Shown here piece by piece: positions 7,347 to 14,795 of a stretch of DNA of 42,546 nt. The notes under the pieces were generated by a model. The model was not told where the DNA came from and did not search any database. It worked only from the letters and a program-made list of their open reading frames with translations. This DNA is from a virus. The stretch is from positions 1 through 42,546 of the IMG/VR virus record IMGVR_UViG_3300031902_000020. One strand, 5' to 3'. How positions within the stretch are numbered: position 1 is the first letter of the stretch; every line of letters begins with the position of its first letter. The position numbers and the translations under genes are program-made.

Positions 7347-7894
7347 GAAATCACCGCCTTCCGAATGAGTGTCGCGCTGAGCAAATCGAAATCGAGATCT
7401 ACGCCTTGCGAAGCCAGTTCCCGAAGCGCAGCACTGAGCGTTCCGGCATGGACCTCTTGGGTCATGACAGGTTCCAGATCATTCTGCTCCAGGAGATCCA
7501 TGGCCTTCTTCGCCAGGTCTTCCTGGCCTCGGCCAAGATGCACCTCAACATCCGTCTTGAGCAGCCCATCCAAGCCGTTCTCTCGGAGCCATTCAATGGC
7601 CCGCTGGCGCTTCGCCAGGGCCGCGCTACGCTCGGCGGCGTCCTTGATCTTCTGGATGGTCGCCAGGGTGCGAATGGAGGCCCGAAGGTCGTCTTTGATC
7701 ACCAGCGTCATGCCGTTGATCAACTTGACCTCGGAAAGCTGGGCTCCAAACATGAGGTCGGGAAGAATGCTTCCTACTAAGAGATCCCGGCGCTTATTCA
7801 GCGCCTTCAGAAGATTCTCTTCTGTCTCGATGCGAGCGTCGAGATCCAGAACCTCAGCCGCAGTGATGGTGATGTCTTGCAGGTCGCTACTCAT
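7343..7894 (-). CDS. Conserved hypothetical phage protein with coiled coil
   Basis: 183 residues. The N-terminal third is an amphipathic helix (ARIETEENLLKALNKRRDLL) likely to form a coiled coil, followed by a small beta section (LINGMTLVIKDDLRASI), a Lys/Arg-rich helix, and a C-terminal part of the form VHAGTLSAALRELASQGVDLDFDLL. Proteins ending in this VHPGTL-like segment are common in the replication regions of podoviruses, but I know of no function for them. It overlaps both neighbours by ATGA. A role in replication is suggested by position only. Confidence 0.7.
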   Translation of the reverse strand: MSSDLQDITITAAEVLDLDARIETEENLLKALNKRRDLLVGSILPDLMFGAQLSEVKLINGMTLVIKDDLRASIRTLATIQKIKDAAERSAALAKRQRAIEWLRENGLDGLLKTDVEVHLGRGQEDLAKKAMDLLEQNDLEPVMTQEVHAGTLSAALRELASQGVDLDFDLLSATLIRKAVIS

Positions 7895-8067
7895 TCTGGG
7901 ATTCCTCCTTCAATAAAACCGTTGGCAGAAGCCCAAGCATTGAGTCTGTCAAAGCCAAACACATCTTCGGGCTCTAAATTACTTTTAATCCATTCGATTG
8001 CTTCATCAAGCGGATATTGCGGAAGCAACATCTCCGAAAACTTTTTATTCTGAGTTACATTTGCCAT
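7891..8067 (-). CDS. Small hypothetical protein (58 aa)
   Basis: A 58-residue acidic protein (MANVTQNKKFSEMLLPQYPLD...). A TTG five codons further upstream would give 63 residues, but ATG 8067 has AAGGCGG eight bases before it. It overlaps the next gene by ATGA. This is the first gene downstream of the predicted leftward promoter at 8114-8143. Function unknown. Confidence 0.65.
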   Translation of the reverse strand: MANVTQNKKFSEMLLPQYPLDEAIEWIKSNLEPEDVFGFDRLNAWASANGFIEGGIPE

Positions 8068-8113
8068 ATTGTCCGCCTTCAAATAGGACGCCCCGGAAGT
8101 GTGGCGTGAGAGA

Positions 8114-8143
8114 AGTGTAGAGTCGAAGTCGGAAACCTGTCAA
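8114..8143 (-). promoter_or_regulatory. Sigma-70-like leftward promoter
   Basis: On the minus strand a perfect -35 box TTGACA (8143-8138) is followed after 18 bases by TACACT (8119-8114), four of six matches to TATAAT. It lies in the only gap between the primase-side genes and the 8067 gene, pointing into the replication operon, so it is a good candidate for an internal promoter. Confidence 0.6.
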
Positions 8144-8164
8144 GGGGAAGTTTTAACTTTTCTG
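8144..8164 (-). repeat. Repeated TTTTAACTTTTCTG element, copy 1
   Basis: The plus strand reads GGGAAGTTTTAACTTTTCTG here; nearly the same word with one extra A stands at 11147-11167 in the divergent region. The core AAGTT-TT-AACTT is a short inverted repeat, as expected for a protein-binding site. This copy directly abuts the -35 box of the promoter at 8114-8143 and overlaps the end of the 66-aa gene. Confidence 0.5.
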
Positions 8165-8353
8165 ACTGAGAACACGAAAAGCTCTTACTTGCGCTCCCTC
8201 CCAACGCTTTAAGCAAGGACAATCCTCATTGTGCTCATGTCGATCCTTCTTTACGTGGTGAAAATCACTGCATCGAGAAGTTAGGGGCTGTGCTGTCATC
8301 AACGCAATGAGAGCGTCTGCTAACAAAACTTCGTTCGGCGTTTTGCACTTCAT
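8153..8353 (-). CDS. Small Cys/His-rich protein (66 aa)
   Basis: 66 residues from ATG 8353, which overlaps the primase stop by ATGA and has an AAAAGGT ribosome site. It contains a cluster CSDFHHVKKDRHEHNEDCPCLKRW that could bind a metal ion, preceded by a helix (NEVLLADALIALMTAQ). The open frame extends upstream inside the primase but the overlap start is clearly preferred. No family recognised. Confidence 0.65.
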   Translation of the reverse strand: MKCKTPNEVLLADALIALMTAQPLTSRCSDFHHVKKDRHEHNEDCPCLKRWEGAQVRAFRVLSQKS

Positions 8354-10914
8354 ACCTTTTTCTCCATCGACAATTGAAACTCGTCCTGAGACTGCGGCCC
8401 TTCCTCCGGCCCGACAATCCCTAACCCCCTGGCAATCTCCCAAGTCTTATAGGTCACAAACTTCTGCATCGGGCCGCTGATCGTTTTCTTGCCGTCCCAG
8501 ACCACACTCCGTTTGGAAATCACGCCGAGAAACTTGAGGCAATTGCCGACGCTGTAGTCGCTGATCGTCACACCTGAGTCACCGACAAACCGGCCCTTGA
8601 TCTCTTCCAACAGTTCCATGTAGGCGAAGGGCACGTTCCATTCCGCTTTACCCGTAAGCAACCGCTTCGCCACCCAATGCACCAGGGAATCGCCGCCTAG
8701 CTTATGATTGCTGGTGGCGTCGATAAGGTCTTTCTTCTTCTCTTCAGCCTTGGTGAGCCACCAGTTATCCCCGGCCTTCCAAGCCGCCACAGCGGCACTC
8801 CAGAAGGCATTCCTTTGCTCTGCCGTGAATGGCTTGATGATGAAGTTGGTCGAGGTCGCACACCGGATGATGAACATGCGCCGGTTGCCTGTGGGGTCTT
8901 CCAGGATGGCGTCTCCGTTATCCGTGCCGATGAACGAACAACGCCGGGGAAACGCCACCGAACCGTTGAGGTATTTTAACTGAACGACATCAGACCGAGT
9001 AGAGAGGAACGCCTTGAATTCCGTGAAGCGTTTGAAAGCCCGTTCAACTTCCGGGATTTCGTTGATCCAGCCCCGTTGAATCATCGCCACGAATGACACG
9101 GTGTCATACCGTCCAGTTGCCGGGGGACTGATTTCCACGCTCATCCAGGAGCTAGGCACCATGGAACGAATGAGGGTTGACTTCTGGGAGCCCTGCTCGG
9201 CAAGCCAGATCATCATATCGTCCATCTTGGCTGTGTCATCAAACTCAGTGCGAGGAGTAAGAGCCCGAGCCACGGTGCCTACGGCAAAATGCTTGAGATA
9301 AAGCGCCGCCGTTTTAACAGTCGATGCCTCAACGCCTAGATGCTCGATCACCACGCGCTCAAACTCGATGTCATTTCGCTGGGGACTCGGCAGGCTCTCC
9401 AGGTATTCAGTCGGCAGGTAGCGCTTGTTCAATAGGGACGCCGTGCAGATCATCCGGTAGAGTTTCGTGTCGTCTGGCTTGGTGCTGAACTGATAGTCGG
9501 CGGAAAGCTGAATGAGGACACGCCCGATCATTTCATCCGTAAATGGCTTGTCATCCAGGAATGTAATGCCCCGCATTTCGCAGAACCAGAGATTCTGGAA
9601 GCGTTCGTCGTGCTGGACGATATACCAGAGGTTCGCCGCCGTGGCAGGAAACTTGATGATGATGCCGCCCGTCTTCTTATTATCTGTCACCACGGAATCA
9701 GGCAACGTGTCATCGCGCCGGATCATCTGCCAGGGCACCCAAGGCCCCAGGCCATTCTCAGACTCCTGCTGAATGGTGCGGATCTTCTGAGCCCGTTCCA
9801 CTGCTGCCTGGGGCATCTGAGGCGTCCACGCGGCGGCATATTTGCTCAGAATCTCCTGAGTCAGAACCGGATCGGCGCCGTCCATGGTGCCGAGGATCAG
9901 TTCCTTGAGGGTGATCTTATGAGAATGCTGACACTGGAACACCGGCCAAGCGCCATCGCCATTCTCATAGATCACCGCTTCATCTTTGTGCGATTTACCG
10001 TGAGTGTGTTCTTCAGCCAGCGGACAGGTGCATGGGTATTTCACCACACCGTCCGGTTGCTTCCGAGGCTTGCCAATCTTGCAGCCAATCTCAGCCAACG
10101 CGGCTCGAAGATCGAGGGTTTTAAAATCAATCATGAAGCGCTGATACCAGTCCTCCAGATCACCGGAATCAAAGTCAGAATTGATGCCTAACCGTTTCCG
10201 GTCTTTCTTCAGGAGCTTCCGGGCTTCCTTGATTCCCGTCGCCTCACGCGAAGGCATCGCCTCCATGTTCAAGTCAGGTGCGAAGGGGACACAATTGACT
10301 GTCTCCAGGACCGGCGCCCCCATGGGCATGTAAACGTGGCCCCCCACCCGCAGGCCTACCCCGATGTCGATGGCCTGCGCCAGAGGCTCCAGAAACGTCA
10401 CCAACTCCGTGAAAGCCTTGGGGGCGTCTTGCGGGTCGATCTCACGATCCAGGGGCACCAGCGCCCGCGCACGGAGGTTCTCCGGAGTGCTGCTGAGCGT
10501 CTCGTAAAGCGCCGCGAGAATCCCGGCCTGCTGGAAGATGTCCCGGATTTGAGTGATCTTCGTCACAGAGGTATTGACCCGAATCTTGGCTTTTACAATA
10601 TGACCGGGCTTGTGCTCATCCTCATTTGGCACGAAGGTTGCTACTTCTTCGTAGAAGTCCAGATCCACATGCAGGCATCTGACTTTTAAAACCGCCTCGC
10701 CATTCGCCGCCGGGGCGTCTGGGTTGAGGTAAGCACCGATGAAGCCTGGGGCTTGATCCTTGCGAGCATCGGCGGTCGAATTGACCGGCTTGGAACAGTA
10801 GCGATTGTTCTCGGGGTCAATGAGAAAGTCGACGAACTCCCGCCAGTTGGCCACTTCATGCGCGACGAAGGCCTCGGGCTTGGATGATCGCGGAATCGTT
10901 GTGAACCGCATCAT
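8350..10914 (-). CDS. Primase-helicase: AEP primase plus VapE-like P-loop ATPase
   Basis: An 854-residue protein (start ATG 10914, AGAAGGTG ribosome site, overlap with the upstream stop). The N-terminal part resembles archaeo-eukaryotic primases: LHVDLDFYEE (Asp84, Asp86), then SSTPENLRARALVPLDRE. A Cys/His group CTCPLAEEHTHG...FQCQHSH (about 295-332) may bind zinc. From about 560 the virulence-associated E (VapE/D5-like) ATPase follows: LAEQGSQKST (P loop, with Q where Gly is usual before Lys), WINEIPE (Walker B), LSTRSDVVQLKY and FPRRCSFIGTDNGDAILEDPTGNRR. Proteins of this layout prime and unwind DNA at phage origins. The order of domains is clear; polarity and loader needs cannot be read. 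Confidence 0.88.
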   Translation of the reverse strand: MMRFTTIPRSSKPEAFVAHEVANWREFVDFLIDPENNRYCSKPVNSTADARKDQAPGFIGAYLNPDAPAANGEAVLKVRCLHVDLDFYEEVATFVPNEDEHKPGHIVKAKIRVNTSVTKITQIRDIFQQAGILAALYETLSSTPENLRARALVPLDREIDPQDAPKAFTELVTFLEPLAQAIDIGVGLRVGGHVYMPMGAPVLETVNCVPFAPDLNMEAMPSREATGIKEARKLLKKDRKRLGINSDFDSGDLEDWYQRFMIDFKTLDLRAALAEIGCKIGKPRKQPDGVVKYPCTCPLAEEHTHGKSHKDEAVIYENGDGAWPVFQCQHSHKITLKELILGTMDGADPVLTQEILSKYAAAWTPQMPQAAVERAQKIRTIQQESENGLGPWVPWQMIRRDDTLPDSVVTDNKKTGGIIIKFPATAANLWYIVQHDERFQNLWFCEMRGITFLDDKPFTDEMIGRVLIQLSADYQFSTKPDDTKLYRMICTASLLNKRYLPTEYLESLPSPQRNDIEFERVVIEHLGVEASTVKTAALYLKHFAVGTVARALTPRTEFDDTAKMDDMMIWLAEQGSQKSTLIRSMVPSSWMSVEISPPATGRYDTVSFVAMIQRGWINEIPEVERAFKRFTEFKAFLSTRSDVVQLKYLNGSVAFPRRCSFIGTDNGDAILEDPTGNRRMFIIRCATSTNFIIKPFTAEQRNAFWSAAVAAWKAGDNWWLTKAEEKKKDLIDATSNHKLGGDSLVHWVAKRLLTGKAEWNVPFAYMELLEEIKGRFVGDSGVTISDYSVGNCLKFLGVISKRSVVWDGKKTISGPMQKFVTYKTWEIARGLGIVGPEEGPQSQDEFQLSMEKKV

Positions 10915-11096
10915 GCAGGCACCTTCTTTTTTGCCTCCCGCCGATGTCGGTTCCCTTCGACCTGGCACTCCTTACACCATACCTGAAGGTTATCTTTGGT
11001 GCGGGGATGACCGTAGAAGGCCGAGTAGTCCTTCCGCTTGTGGCATTTGAGACACTTCTTTCGCTTGCGCGGGGCGCGGGGCTTCTTTTCAGTCAT
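10911..11096 (-). CDS. Small zinc-ribbon protein (61 aa)
   Basis: 61 residues, very basic (N-terminus EKKPRAPRKRKK), with CLKCHKRKDYSAFYGHPRTKD...WCKECQ: two CxxC pairs 27 residues apart, typical of a zinc finger of the HNH-associated type. I see no catalytic HNH residues, so DNA or RNA binding is more likely than cutting. ATG 11096 has a GGAG ribosome site; the longer open frame reaching to 11321 would swallow the divergent control region. It is the first gene of the leftward block. Confidence 0.7.
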   Translation of the reverse strand: MTEKKPRAPRKRKKCLKCHKRKDYSAFYGHPRTKDNLQVWCKECQVEGNRHRREAKKKVPA

Positions 11097-11146
11097 TGGA
11101 GGCTCCAAGGACCACCAGCCTACGGCCAGCCACTCCCACAAGCAAG

Positions 11147-11167
11147 GGAAGATTTTAACTTTTCTGC
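11147..11167 (-). repeat. Repeated TTTTAACTTTTCTG element, copy 2
   Basis: The plus strand reads GGGAAGATTTTAACTTTTCT here, matching the element at 8144-8164 apart from one inserted base. It lies about 50 bases upstream of the leftward start at 11096, a suitable place for an operator or activator site. Confidence 0.5.
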
Positions 11168-11170
11168 TTC

Positions 11171-11185
11171 CCTCACGCCGTGAGG
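11171..11185. other. Perfect hairpin in the divergent region
   Basis: CCTCAC (11171-11176) pairs with GTGAGG (11180-11185) around a GCC loop. It sits between the repeated element at 11147-11167 and the sigma-54-like element at 11188-11203. It may be an operator dyad or an RNA hairpin; no U tract supports termination. Confidence 0.45.
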
Positions 11186-11187
11186 CT

Positions 11188-11203
11188 TGGCATTCATTTT
11201 GCG
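11188..11203 (+). promoter_or_regulatory. Sigma-54-like -24/-12 element before the lysis genes
   Basis: TGGCATTCATTTTGCG matches the sigma-54 pattern TGGCAY-N5-TTGC, with the GG and GC dinucleotides exactly 12 bases apart. It points at the lysis cassette, about 100 bases upstream of its first start codon. It matches the elements of the array at 19166-19310. Binding by sigma-54 is inferred. Confidence 0.5.
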
Positions 11204-11231
11204 TCCCCGAACCGTTCAGCGCGGAAAAACC

Positions 11232-11244
11232 ACCGCTCGGCGGT
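11232..11244. terminator. Small bidirectional hairpin with A and T runs
   Basis: ACCGC (11232-11236) pairs with GCGGT (11240-11244) around TCG; AAAAA stands just before and ATTTTT just after, so a U run follows the stem in either direction. The stem is only 5 bp, so termination may be weak. It would insulate the two divergent transcripts. Confidence 0.4.
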
Positions 11245-11259
11245 ATTTTTAACTGGCTC

Positions 11260-11288
11260 TTGACAACGGTTTTAAATGACTTGATCAT
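11260..11288 (+). promoter_or_regulatory. Possible sigma-70 promoter for the lysis cassette
   Basis: A perfect TTGACA (11260-11265) is followed after 17 bases by GATCAT (11283-11288), four of six matches to TATAAT. The start codon lies at 11304, so the leader would be only about 8-10 bases long. It competes as an explanation with the sigma-54-like element 70 bases upstream. Confidence 0.4.
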
Positions 11289-11303
11289 GCAGACGGGTGA
11301 CTT

Positions 11304-11780
11304 ATGCAGCTTTCGCCACACTTCAGCCTGGAGGAACTGAGTCTCAGTTCAACGGCTGCACGGCATGGCATCGACAATACCCCGCCTCCCGAGGCTGTGA
11401 CGGAACTCACAAGGCTCTGTGAGACCATCCTGGAACCGCTGCGAACGTTTCTGAATGCCCCGCTCCACATTGACTCGGCATTCCGATGTCTGGCAGTCAA
11501 TACCCTGGTGAAGGGCGCCAAGACCTCCCAGCATATGCTCGGGCAGGCTGCTGACGTTATTCCCGTGGGCTGGGATCTGAAGGTTGCGCTTGCCAAGATT
11601 CGCCTCAGTGATCTTCCTTTCGACCAATTGATCTTTGAATGCGGGGCCTGGATTCACATCTCCTGTGCTGCGCTCGGCGCCACGCCTCGCAGGATGGTGC
11701 TCATTGGCTCCCTGGTGGACGGGAAATGGGTTTACACGCCTTTCAAAGCGGGTTCGCCTGCGGATACAGCCCAATCATGA
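11304..11780 (+). CDS. Endolysin, peptidase M15 family
   Basis: 158 residues of the M15 (D-Ala-D-Ala carboxypeptidase-like) fold. SQHMLGQAAD gives His77 and Asp84, and FECGAWIHIS gives Glu112 and His118, the usual metal-binding and catalytic set. Such phage enzymes cut the peptide cross-links of peptidoglycan. There is no signal peptide, so release should depend on the holin in the same cassette. The first helix region (HFSLEELSLSSTAARHGIDNTPP) is typical of M15_3 endolysins. The next gene starts within its stop codon (ATGA). The ribosome site is weak (GGGTGAC). Confidence 0.9.
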   Translation: MQLSPHFSLEELSLSSTAARHGIDNTPPPEAVTELTRLCETILEPLRTFLNAPLHIDSAFRCLAVNTLVKGAKTSQHMLGQAADVIPVGWDLKVALAKIRLSDLPFDQLIFECGAWIHISCAALGATPRRMVLIGSLVDGKWVYTPFKAGSPADTAQS

Positions 11781-12136
11781 GCACGTCCCTTGAACAGGCC
11801 TTACCCATGTCAGGACCCAGCCCTACCTATCGCTCCGCCAATGGCATAGCAAAAATGGCTCAGGCCAAAGAGGAACGAGGCCTCTATCGTCTTGGCATGA
11901 TCGCTGCTTTCTGCACCCTAGCGCTCTCGTTACTCGGCTCAACGGCTGGGTTTTTTGTCTGGGCGCTCGGACAGGAACGCCGAATGACCATCGTCGAGCA
12001 GGGGATCAAACAAGAACACGACGCCAATGCCAAGCAGGATACCGATACCCAGCGAGAGAATGAACGGGCTGAGGCTTGGCGCATTCGGATGGAAAAGAAA
12101 ATGGACGATCTTCTTCAATCACAGCGGAGACGCTAA
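11777..12136 (+). CDS. Membrane protein of the lysis cassette (spanin- or holin-like)
   Basis: 119 residues from the ATG overlapping the endolysin stop. A polar N-terminus of about 37 residues is followed by one strong transmembrane segment (LGMIAAFCTLALSLLGSTAGFFVWAL, about 39-64) and then a highly charged helical tail (KQEHDANAKQDTDTQRENERAEAW...) suited to a coiled coil. One membrane anchor plus a long helix resembles an inner-membrane spanin, but an accessory holin is equally possible. Position between endolysin and holin supports a lysis role. Confidence 0.6.
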   Translation: MSTSLEQALPMSGPSPTYRSANGIAKMAQAKEERGLYRLGMIAAFCTLALSLLGSTAGFFVWALGQERRMTIVEQGIKQEHDANAKQDTDTQRENERAEAWRIRMEKKMDDLLQSQRRR

Positions 12137-12145
12137 GGAGGCAGT

Positions 12146-12559
12146 ATGGGACTTGATGCGCTCGGAATCGGAGCCATTGCGGATCTGGCCAAGGATCTAG
12201 TGGGGCGGTTCTTCCCGGACAAGACGGAGCAGGAAAAGGCTCAGATGAGTCTGATTCTCACCACTATGCAAAACCAGATGGCCATGAACCAGGGCCAGAT
12301 GGATATCAACAAGATCGAGGCTGCAAACCCGACCCTCTTTGTTTCCGGCTGGCGTCCTTTTGTGGGGTGGGTCTGCGGATCGGCTTGCGCTTGGAACTGG
12401 ATCGGATTGCCGGTTGCCAATTTCCTGGCAGCTGCTTTCAAACATCCCATCGGAATTGCTCCCGCCGATCTCACCCAAATGCTGCCTCTTCTGATGGGGC
12501 TTTTGGGGATGGGCGCCCTTCGCACTTATGAAAAGACGCAAGGCGTTGCCGCCAAGTAG
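12146..12559 (+). CDS. Holin, 3TM family
   Basis: 137 residues with the hallmark SGWRPFVGWVCG of the three-transmembrane phage holin family (3TM_Phage_holin). A charged N-terminal half (FFPDKTEQEKAQM, then a Met/Gln-rich helix) precedes hydrophobic segments at about 66-90 and 107-127. It starts nine bases after the previous gene with a consensus TAAGGAGG ribosome site. It should make the membrane lesion that lets the M15 endolysin out. Confidence 0.85.
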   Translation: MGLDALGIGAIADLAKDLVGRFFPDKTEQEKAQMSLILTTMQNQMAMNQGQMDINKIEAANPTLFVSGWRPFVGWVCGSACAWNWIGLPVANFLAAAFKHPIGIAPADLTQMLPLLMGLLGMGALRTYEKTQGVAAK

Positions 12560-12591
12560 TTTTGATTTTAATTTCGCGTCCTGAGAAAAAG

Positions 12592-12628
12592 TTCAGCCCC
12601 GATTCTCGGTTTGAGTTTCGGGGCTGAA
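12592..12628. terminator. Convergent terminator hairpin
   Basis: TTCAGCCCCGA (12592-12602) pairs perfectly with TCGGGGCTGAA (12618-12628), an 11-bp stem with a 15-base loop. In the leftward direction a CTTTTTCTC tail follows, a good intrinsic terminator for the accessory block; rightward the tail is ATCATTTGGGG. It lies in the 139-base gap between the convergent lysis and accessory genes, which holds no other gene I can see. Confidence 0.8.
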
Positions 12629-12698
12629 ATCATTTGGGGAATTGATTCTTGAATTCGGAGCATCAGTTACATTGCTGGATGCTACTGGACATATGCGC

Positions 12699-13478
12699 CT
12701 AAGCGAGGATGGTGAATCGTTTCGCGTTACGGTCAGCGGCTTCACGGAGCCACGCATAGACCATGGGTAGTTCGGATTCGGTGATCTCCAGGACTTCGAC
12801 GCCCCGGCTGCAACCTTTGCGGGGATGCAGCATCCAGATCATCAAGCCCAGCTTCGTCTGGTCGCTCGTGTAGACGGTGCCCTGGTCACAGTGGGGGCAA
12901 TGCCCGTAGACGCCCAGGCGCTTTGCTCTGGCTTCGATGAGAATCCAACGGTTGATACAGTCGTGTCCCATGCCGCGCCCACGCTGCCAAGCGTTGACTT
13001 CATCGGCGCTGGGGATATGACCATCTTCGCGGGGCTGCCATCCCTTGCCAGGGATGAAGGTCTTAGCGAGGTCGTGAAGCCTCCCAGAATCCAGGAGGGC
13101 TTGAACCTCATCCTGGATGATCTGGTCGTGCCAGCCCTTCCCGGTGGGGCTCTGATGATCGTAGAACGAATTGGCAATCTGCTCGGTTTCAGGATTGAGC
13201 CCCGAGCCGTGGCAGGCTTCGCAGTCCTTGGAGTCGCGCTCCAAGAAGAAGTAGAAGTTCGCGCATTCGTTCAGGGCGTCCAGCCCCCAGGGACCGAAGT
13301 CGCCCCAAGTGGTGTGGGACTGGGAGGACGACCATCCCCCATCCTCCCTGGGGCTGGGCATGTAGTCCTCGCCAACACCCCACGAAACGTAGCCGGGGTT
13401 CGCCTCCATCGCGGAAAGTTGCCACGGGGCAGGACTGTAATTTTTGAGTTCATCGTGGTCAAGGTGACGGGTTCGCAT
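12699..13478 (-). CDS. Conserved hypothetical protein with DnaJ-like zinc motif
   Basis: 259 residues from ATG 13478 (AAAGG ribosome site; a TTG two codons upstream is also open). It contains CEACHGSGLNPET and later GHCPHCDQGTVYT, two CxxC pairs spaced as in DnaJ-type zinc fingers, separated by a conserved block (QDEVQALLDSGRL...EVNAWQRGRGMGHDCINRWI). I know this layout from phage and proteobacterial genomes as a conserved protein of unknown role. It is the last gene of the leftward accessory block, followed by the terminator at 12592-12628. Its leader carries one copy of the repeated CAGATGGACA element. Confidence 0.75.
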   Translation of the reverse strand: MRTRHLDHDELKNYSPAPWQLSAMEANPGYVSWGVGEDYMPSPREDGGWSSSQSHTTWGDFGPWGLDALNECANFYFFLERDSKDCEACHGSGLNPETEQIANSFYDHQSPTGKGWHDQIIQDEVQALLDSGRLHDLAKTFIPGKGWQPREDGHIPSADEVNAWQRGRGMGHDCINRWILIEARAKRLGVYGHCPHCDQGTVYTSDQTKLGLMIWMLHPRKGCSRGVEVLEITESELPMVYAWLREAADRNAKRFTILA

Positions 13479-13501
13479 GAGCAAGCCTTTCGAGGGTCGT
13501 G

Positions 13502-13511
13502 CAGATGGACA
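13502..13511 (-). repeat. Repeated leader element, copy 1
   Basis: TGTCCATCTG on the minus strand. The same decamer lies at 14426-14435, 14796-14805 and 14985-14994, each shortly before the start of an accessory gene. Copies 1 and 2 share the longer plus-strand word GGGTCGTGCAGATGGACA. Confidence 0.7.
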
Positions 13512-13514
13512 TGC

Positions 13515-13886
13515 TCAGGCTTCCGCCCGAATGCCCTTGTAATCAGGGTTGGTGAGAAAATCGCGGAAGGTCAGATCGGGCAGGCAGTCCGACAGATCGA
13601 GGTAGCGGTGATAAACCCGCTTGGCCTTCGGGAATCGCTTCTCCAAGAAGCTGGCCTTGGCCGCCGCTTCACCCTTGGGGGTGCATTGGAACCAGTCAAA
13701 CTCGGTCTTGTCGCTGGCCCGGCGGTAGCACTCCACCAGGCCCAGGGCCTCCAATTCGACCATGCGGGTGTCGCCGGGGTTCATCGCGGCATAGTTCCGG
13801 TAGGGCTCGGGCTGGCGCTTCCAGAAACGGTCATTGATGCCCAGCATGTGCCGGAGCATGTCGAGGTGGCGTTCAGACAGTTCCAT
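13515..13886 (-). CDS. Conserved hypothetical phage protein
   Basis: 123 residues from ATG 13886 (GGAG ribosome site). The start MELSERHLDMLRHMLGIND with a following PYRNYAAMNPGD and LEALGLVE...FQCTPKGEAAA has the look of a winged-helix or MarR-like small protein and is frequent in phage accessory regions; the role is not known to me. The longer open frame up to 14069 runs antisense-free but inside the next gene and is rejected. Confidence 0.65.
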   Translation of the reverse strand: MELSERHLDMLRHMLGINDRFWKRQPEPYRNYAAMNPGDTRMVELEALGLVECYRRASDKTEFDWFQCTPKGEAAAKASFLEKRFPKAKRVYHRYLDLSDCLPDLTFRDFLTNPDYKGIRAEA

Positions 13887-13914
13887 CGGGGCTCCGATCT
13901 TGGACAGGATTAGA

Positions 13915-14400
13915 TCAGTAGAAACAGACCGCCCCGTTATCCGAGGCGAATTCAAAGGCGGCTCTCCATTCCTTGTATCGATCGGAGAAATACGCATCAC
14001 CCAGCGCGTCAGCCTTCTCTTGGAAGTCGGCAAAGTCCTTCGCCAACTTCTTGCTGGTGTCGGGACCAATCGTGCCCTCGCAATCGGAGAAGTTGATCAG
14101 TTCCACAAACGGTCCAGGCTTGGGCTCCGACCAAACTTCATCAGCGCTGTGGTAGCCCGCCAGAGATGCCAACTGATCGCGCCAGCGGTTGTAGCCACCA
14201 TACGACCCAGCCCGAAAGCCTTCCCCGGCTTCGCCACGATAGGCTTTGTGGTCCTCGATCTTGTCCGCCTGGGAAGGGAAGTCCGGGTTGACGAACATCT
14301 GGTGCCAGCCTTCATCGTATTTTAGTTCTCCGGTTTCATCGAAAGCCTCGTTCCCGTTTGCAAGGACCAAGTTTCGGTAAGGGGTGATGTCGAGTCCCAT
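13915..14400 (-). CDS. Conserved hypothetical protein
   Basis: 161 residues, acidic and Gly/Tyr/Trp-rich. It begins MGLDITPYRNL and has the central AYRGEAGEGFRAGSYGGYNRWRDQLA, a pattern seen in small phage and bacterial proteins of unknown function; it ends SDNGAVCFY. The start codon follows a leader containing copy 2 of the repeated element and a GGAG site. Nothing points to an enzyme. Confidence 0.7.
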   Translation of the reverse strand: MGLDITPYRNLVLANGNEAFDETGELKYDEGWHQMFVNPDFPSQADKIEDHKAYRGEAGEGFRAGSYGGYNRWRDQLASLAGYHSADEVWSEPKPGPFVELINFSDCEGTIGPDTSKKLAKDFADFQEKADALGDAYFSDRYKEWRAAFEFASDNGAVCFY

Positions 14401-14425
14401 GCTGGGCTCCTATGGATGGGTCGTG

Positions 14426-14435
14426 CAGATGGACA
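14426..14435 (-). repeat. Repeated leader element, copy 2
   Basis: TGTCCATCTG on the minus strand, 26 bases before the start at 14400. See copy 1 for the shared flank. Confidence 0.7.
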
Positions 14436-14439
14436 GGTG

Positions 14440-14787
14440 CTACTTGGGTTGAAGGGCGGCACGGATGCCCTGCTCGATGAGGTAGGGCGCCATGTTGATG
14501 GTTGGCGAGGGATGCTGGCCGCACCAGTTCAGGAAAGCGTGGATGCACCGTTCCTGTTCATCGTGGATCAGTCGTTCTGCCCGTTCTGGGAGATCGTGCC
14601 AGGACCATAAACCGCCTTTGGGGTGTGGTTCACCGTGTAGAGCGGTTGCGGTGCAGGTCAGAATGTTGGATAGGTTCGCTTGGAGGTGTTCCAGTTCCTC
14701 GACGCTGGCTTCAAGGGAATCCATCGCACAAAAGGGGCACCCGCTCTCTCCAGGTCCAGCATGTTTTGGGCAAAGATCGAAGTGCAT
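14440..14787 (-). CDS. Hypothetical protein with N-terminal Cys/His cluster
   Basis: 115 residues. The N-terminus MHFDLCPKHAGPGESGCPFC holds three Cys and two His in about 20 residues, likely a zinc site; a helix (SLEASVEELEHLQANL) and a Trp-rich part follow. The AGGAGG-like site GGAGGAACC is part of the repeated leader (copy 3). Family unknown. Confidence 0.65.
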   Translation of the reverse strand: MHFDLCPKHAGPGESGCPFCAMDSLEASVEELEHLQANLSNILTCTATALHGEPHPKGGLWSWHDLPERAERLIHDEQERCIHAFLNWCGQHPSPTINMAPYLIEQGIRAALQPK

Positions 14788-14795
14788 GGTTCCTC

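Noticed and set aside
12825-13913. Plus-strand open frame of 362 codons
   Set aside because: Antisense to the DnaJ-like zinc gene and the 123-aa gene, which have conserved motifs and ribosome sites.
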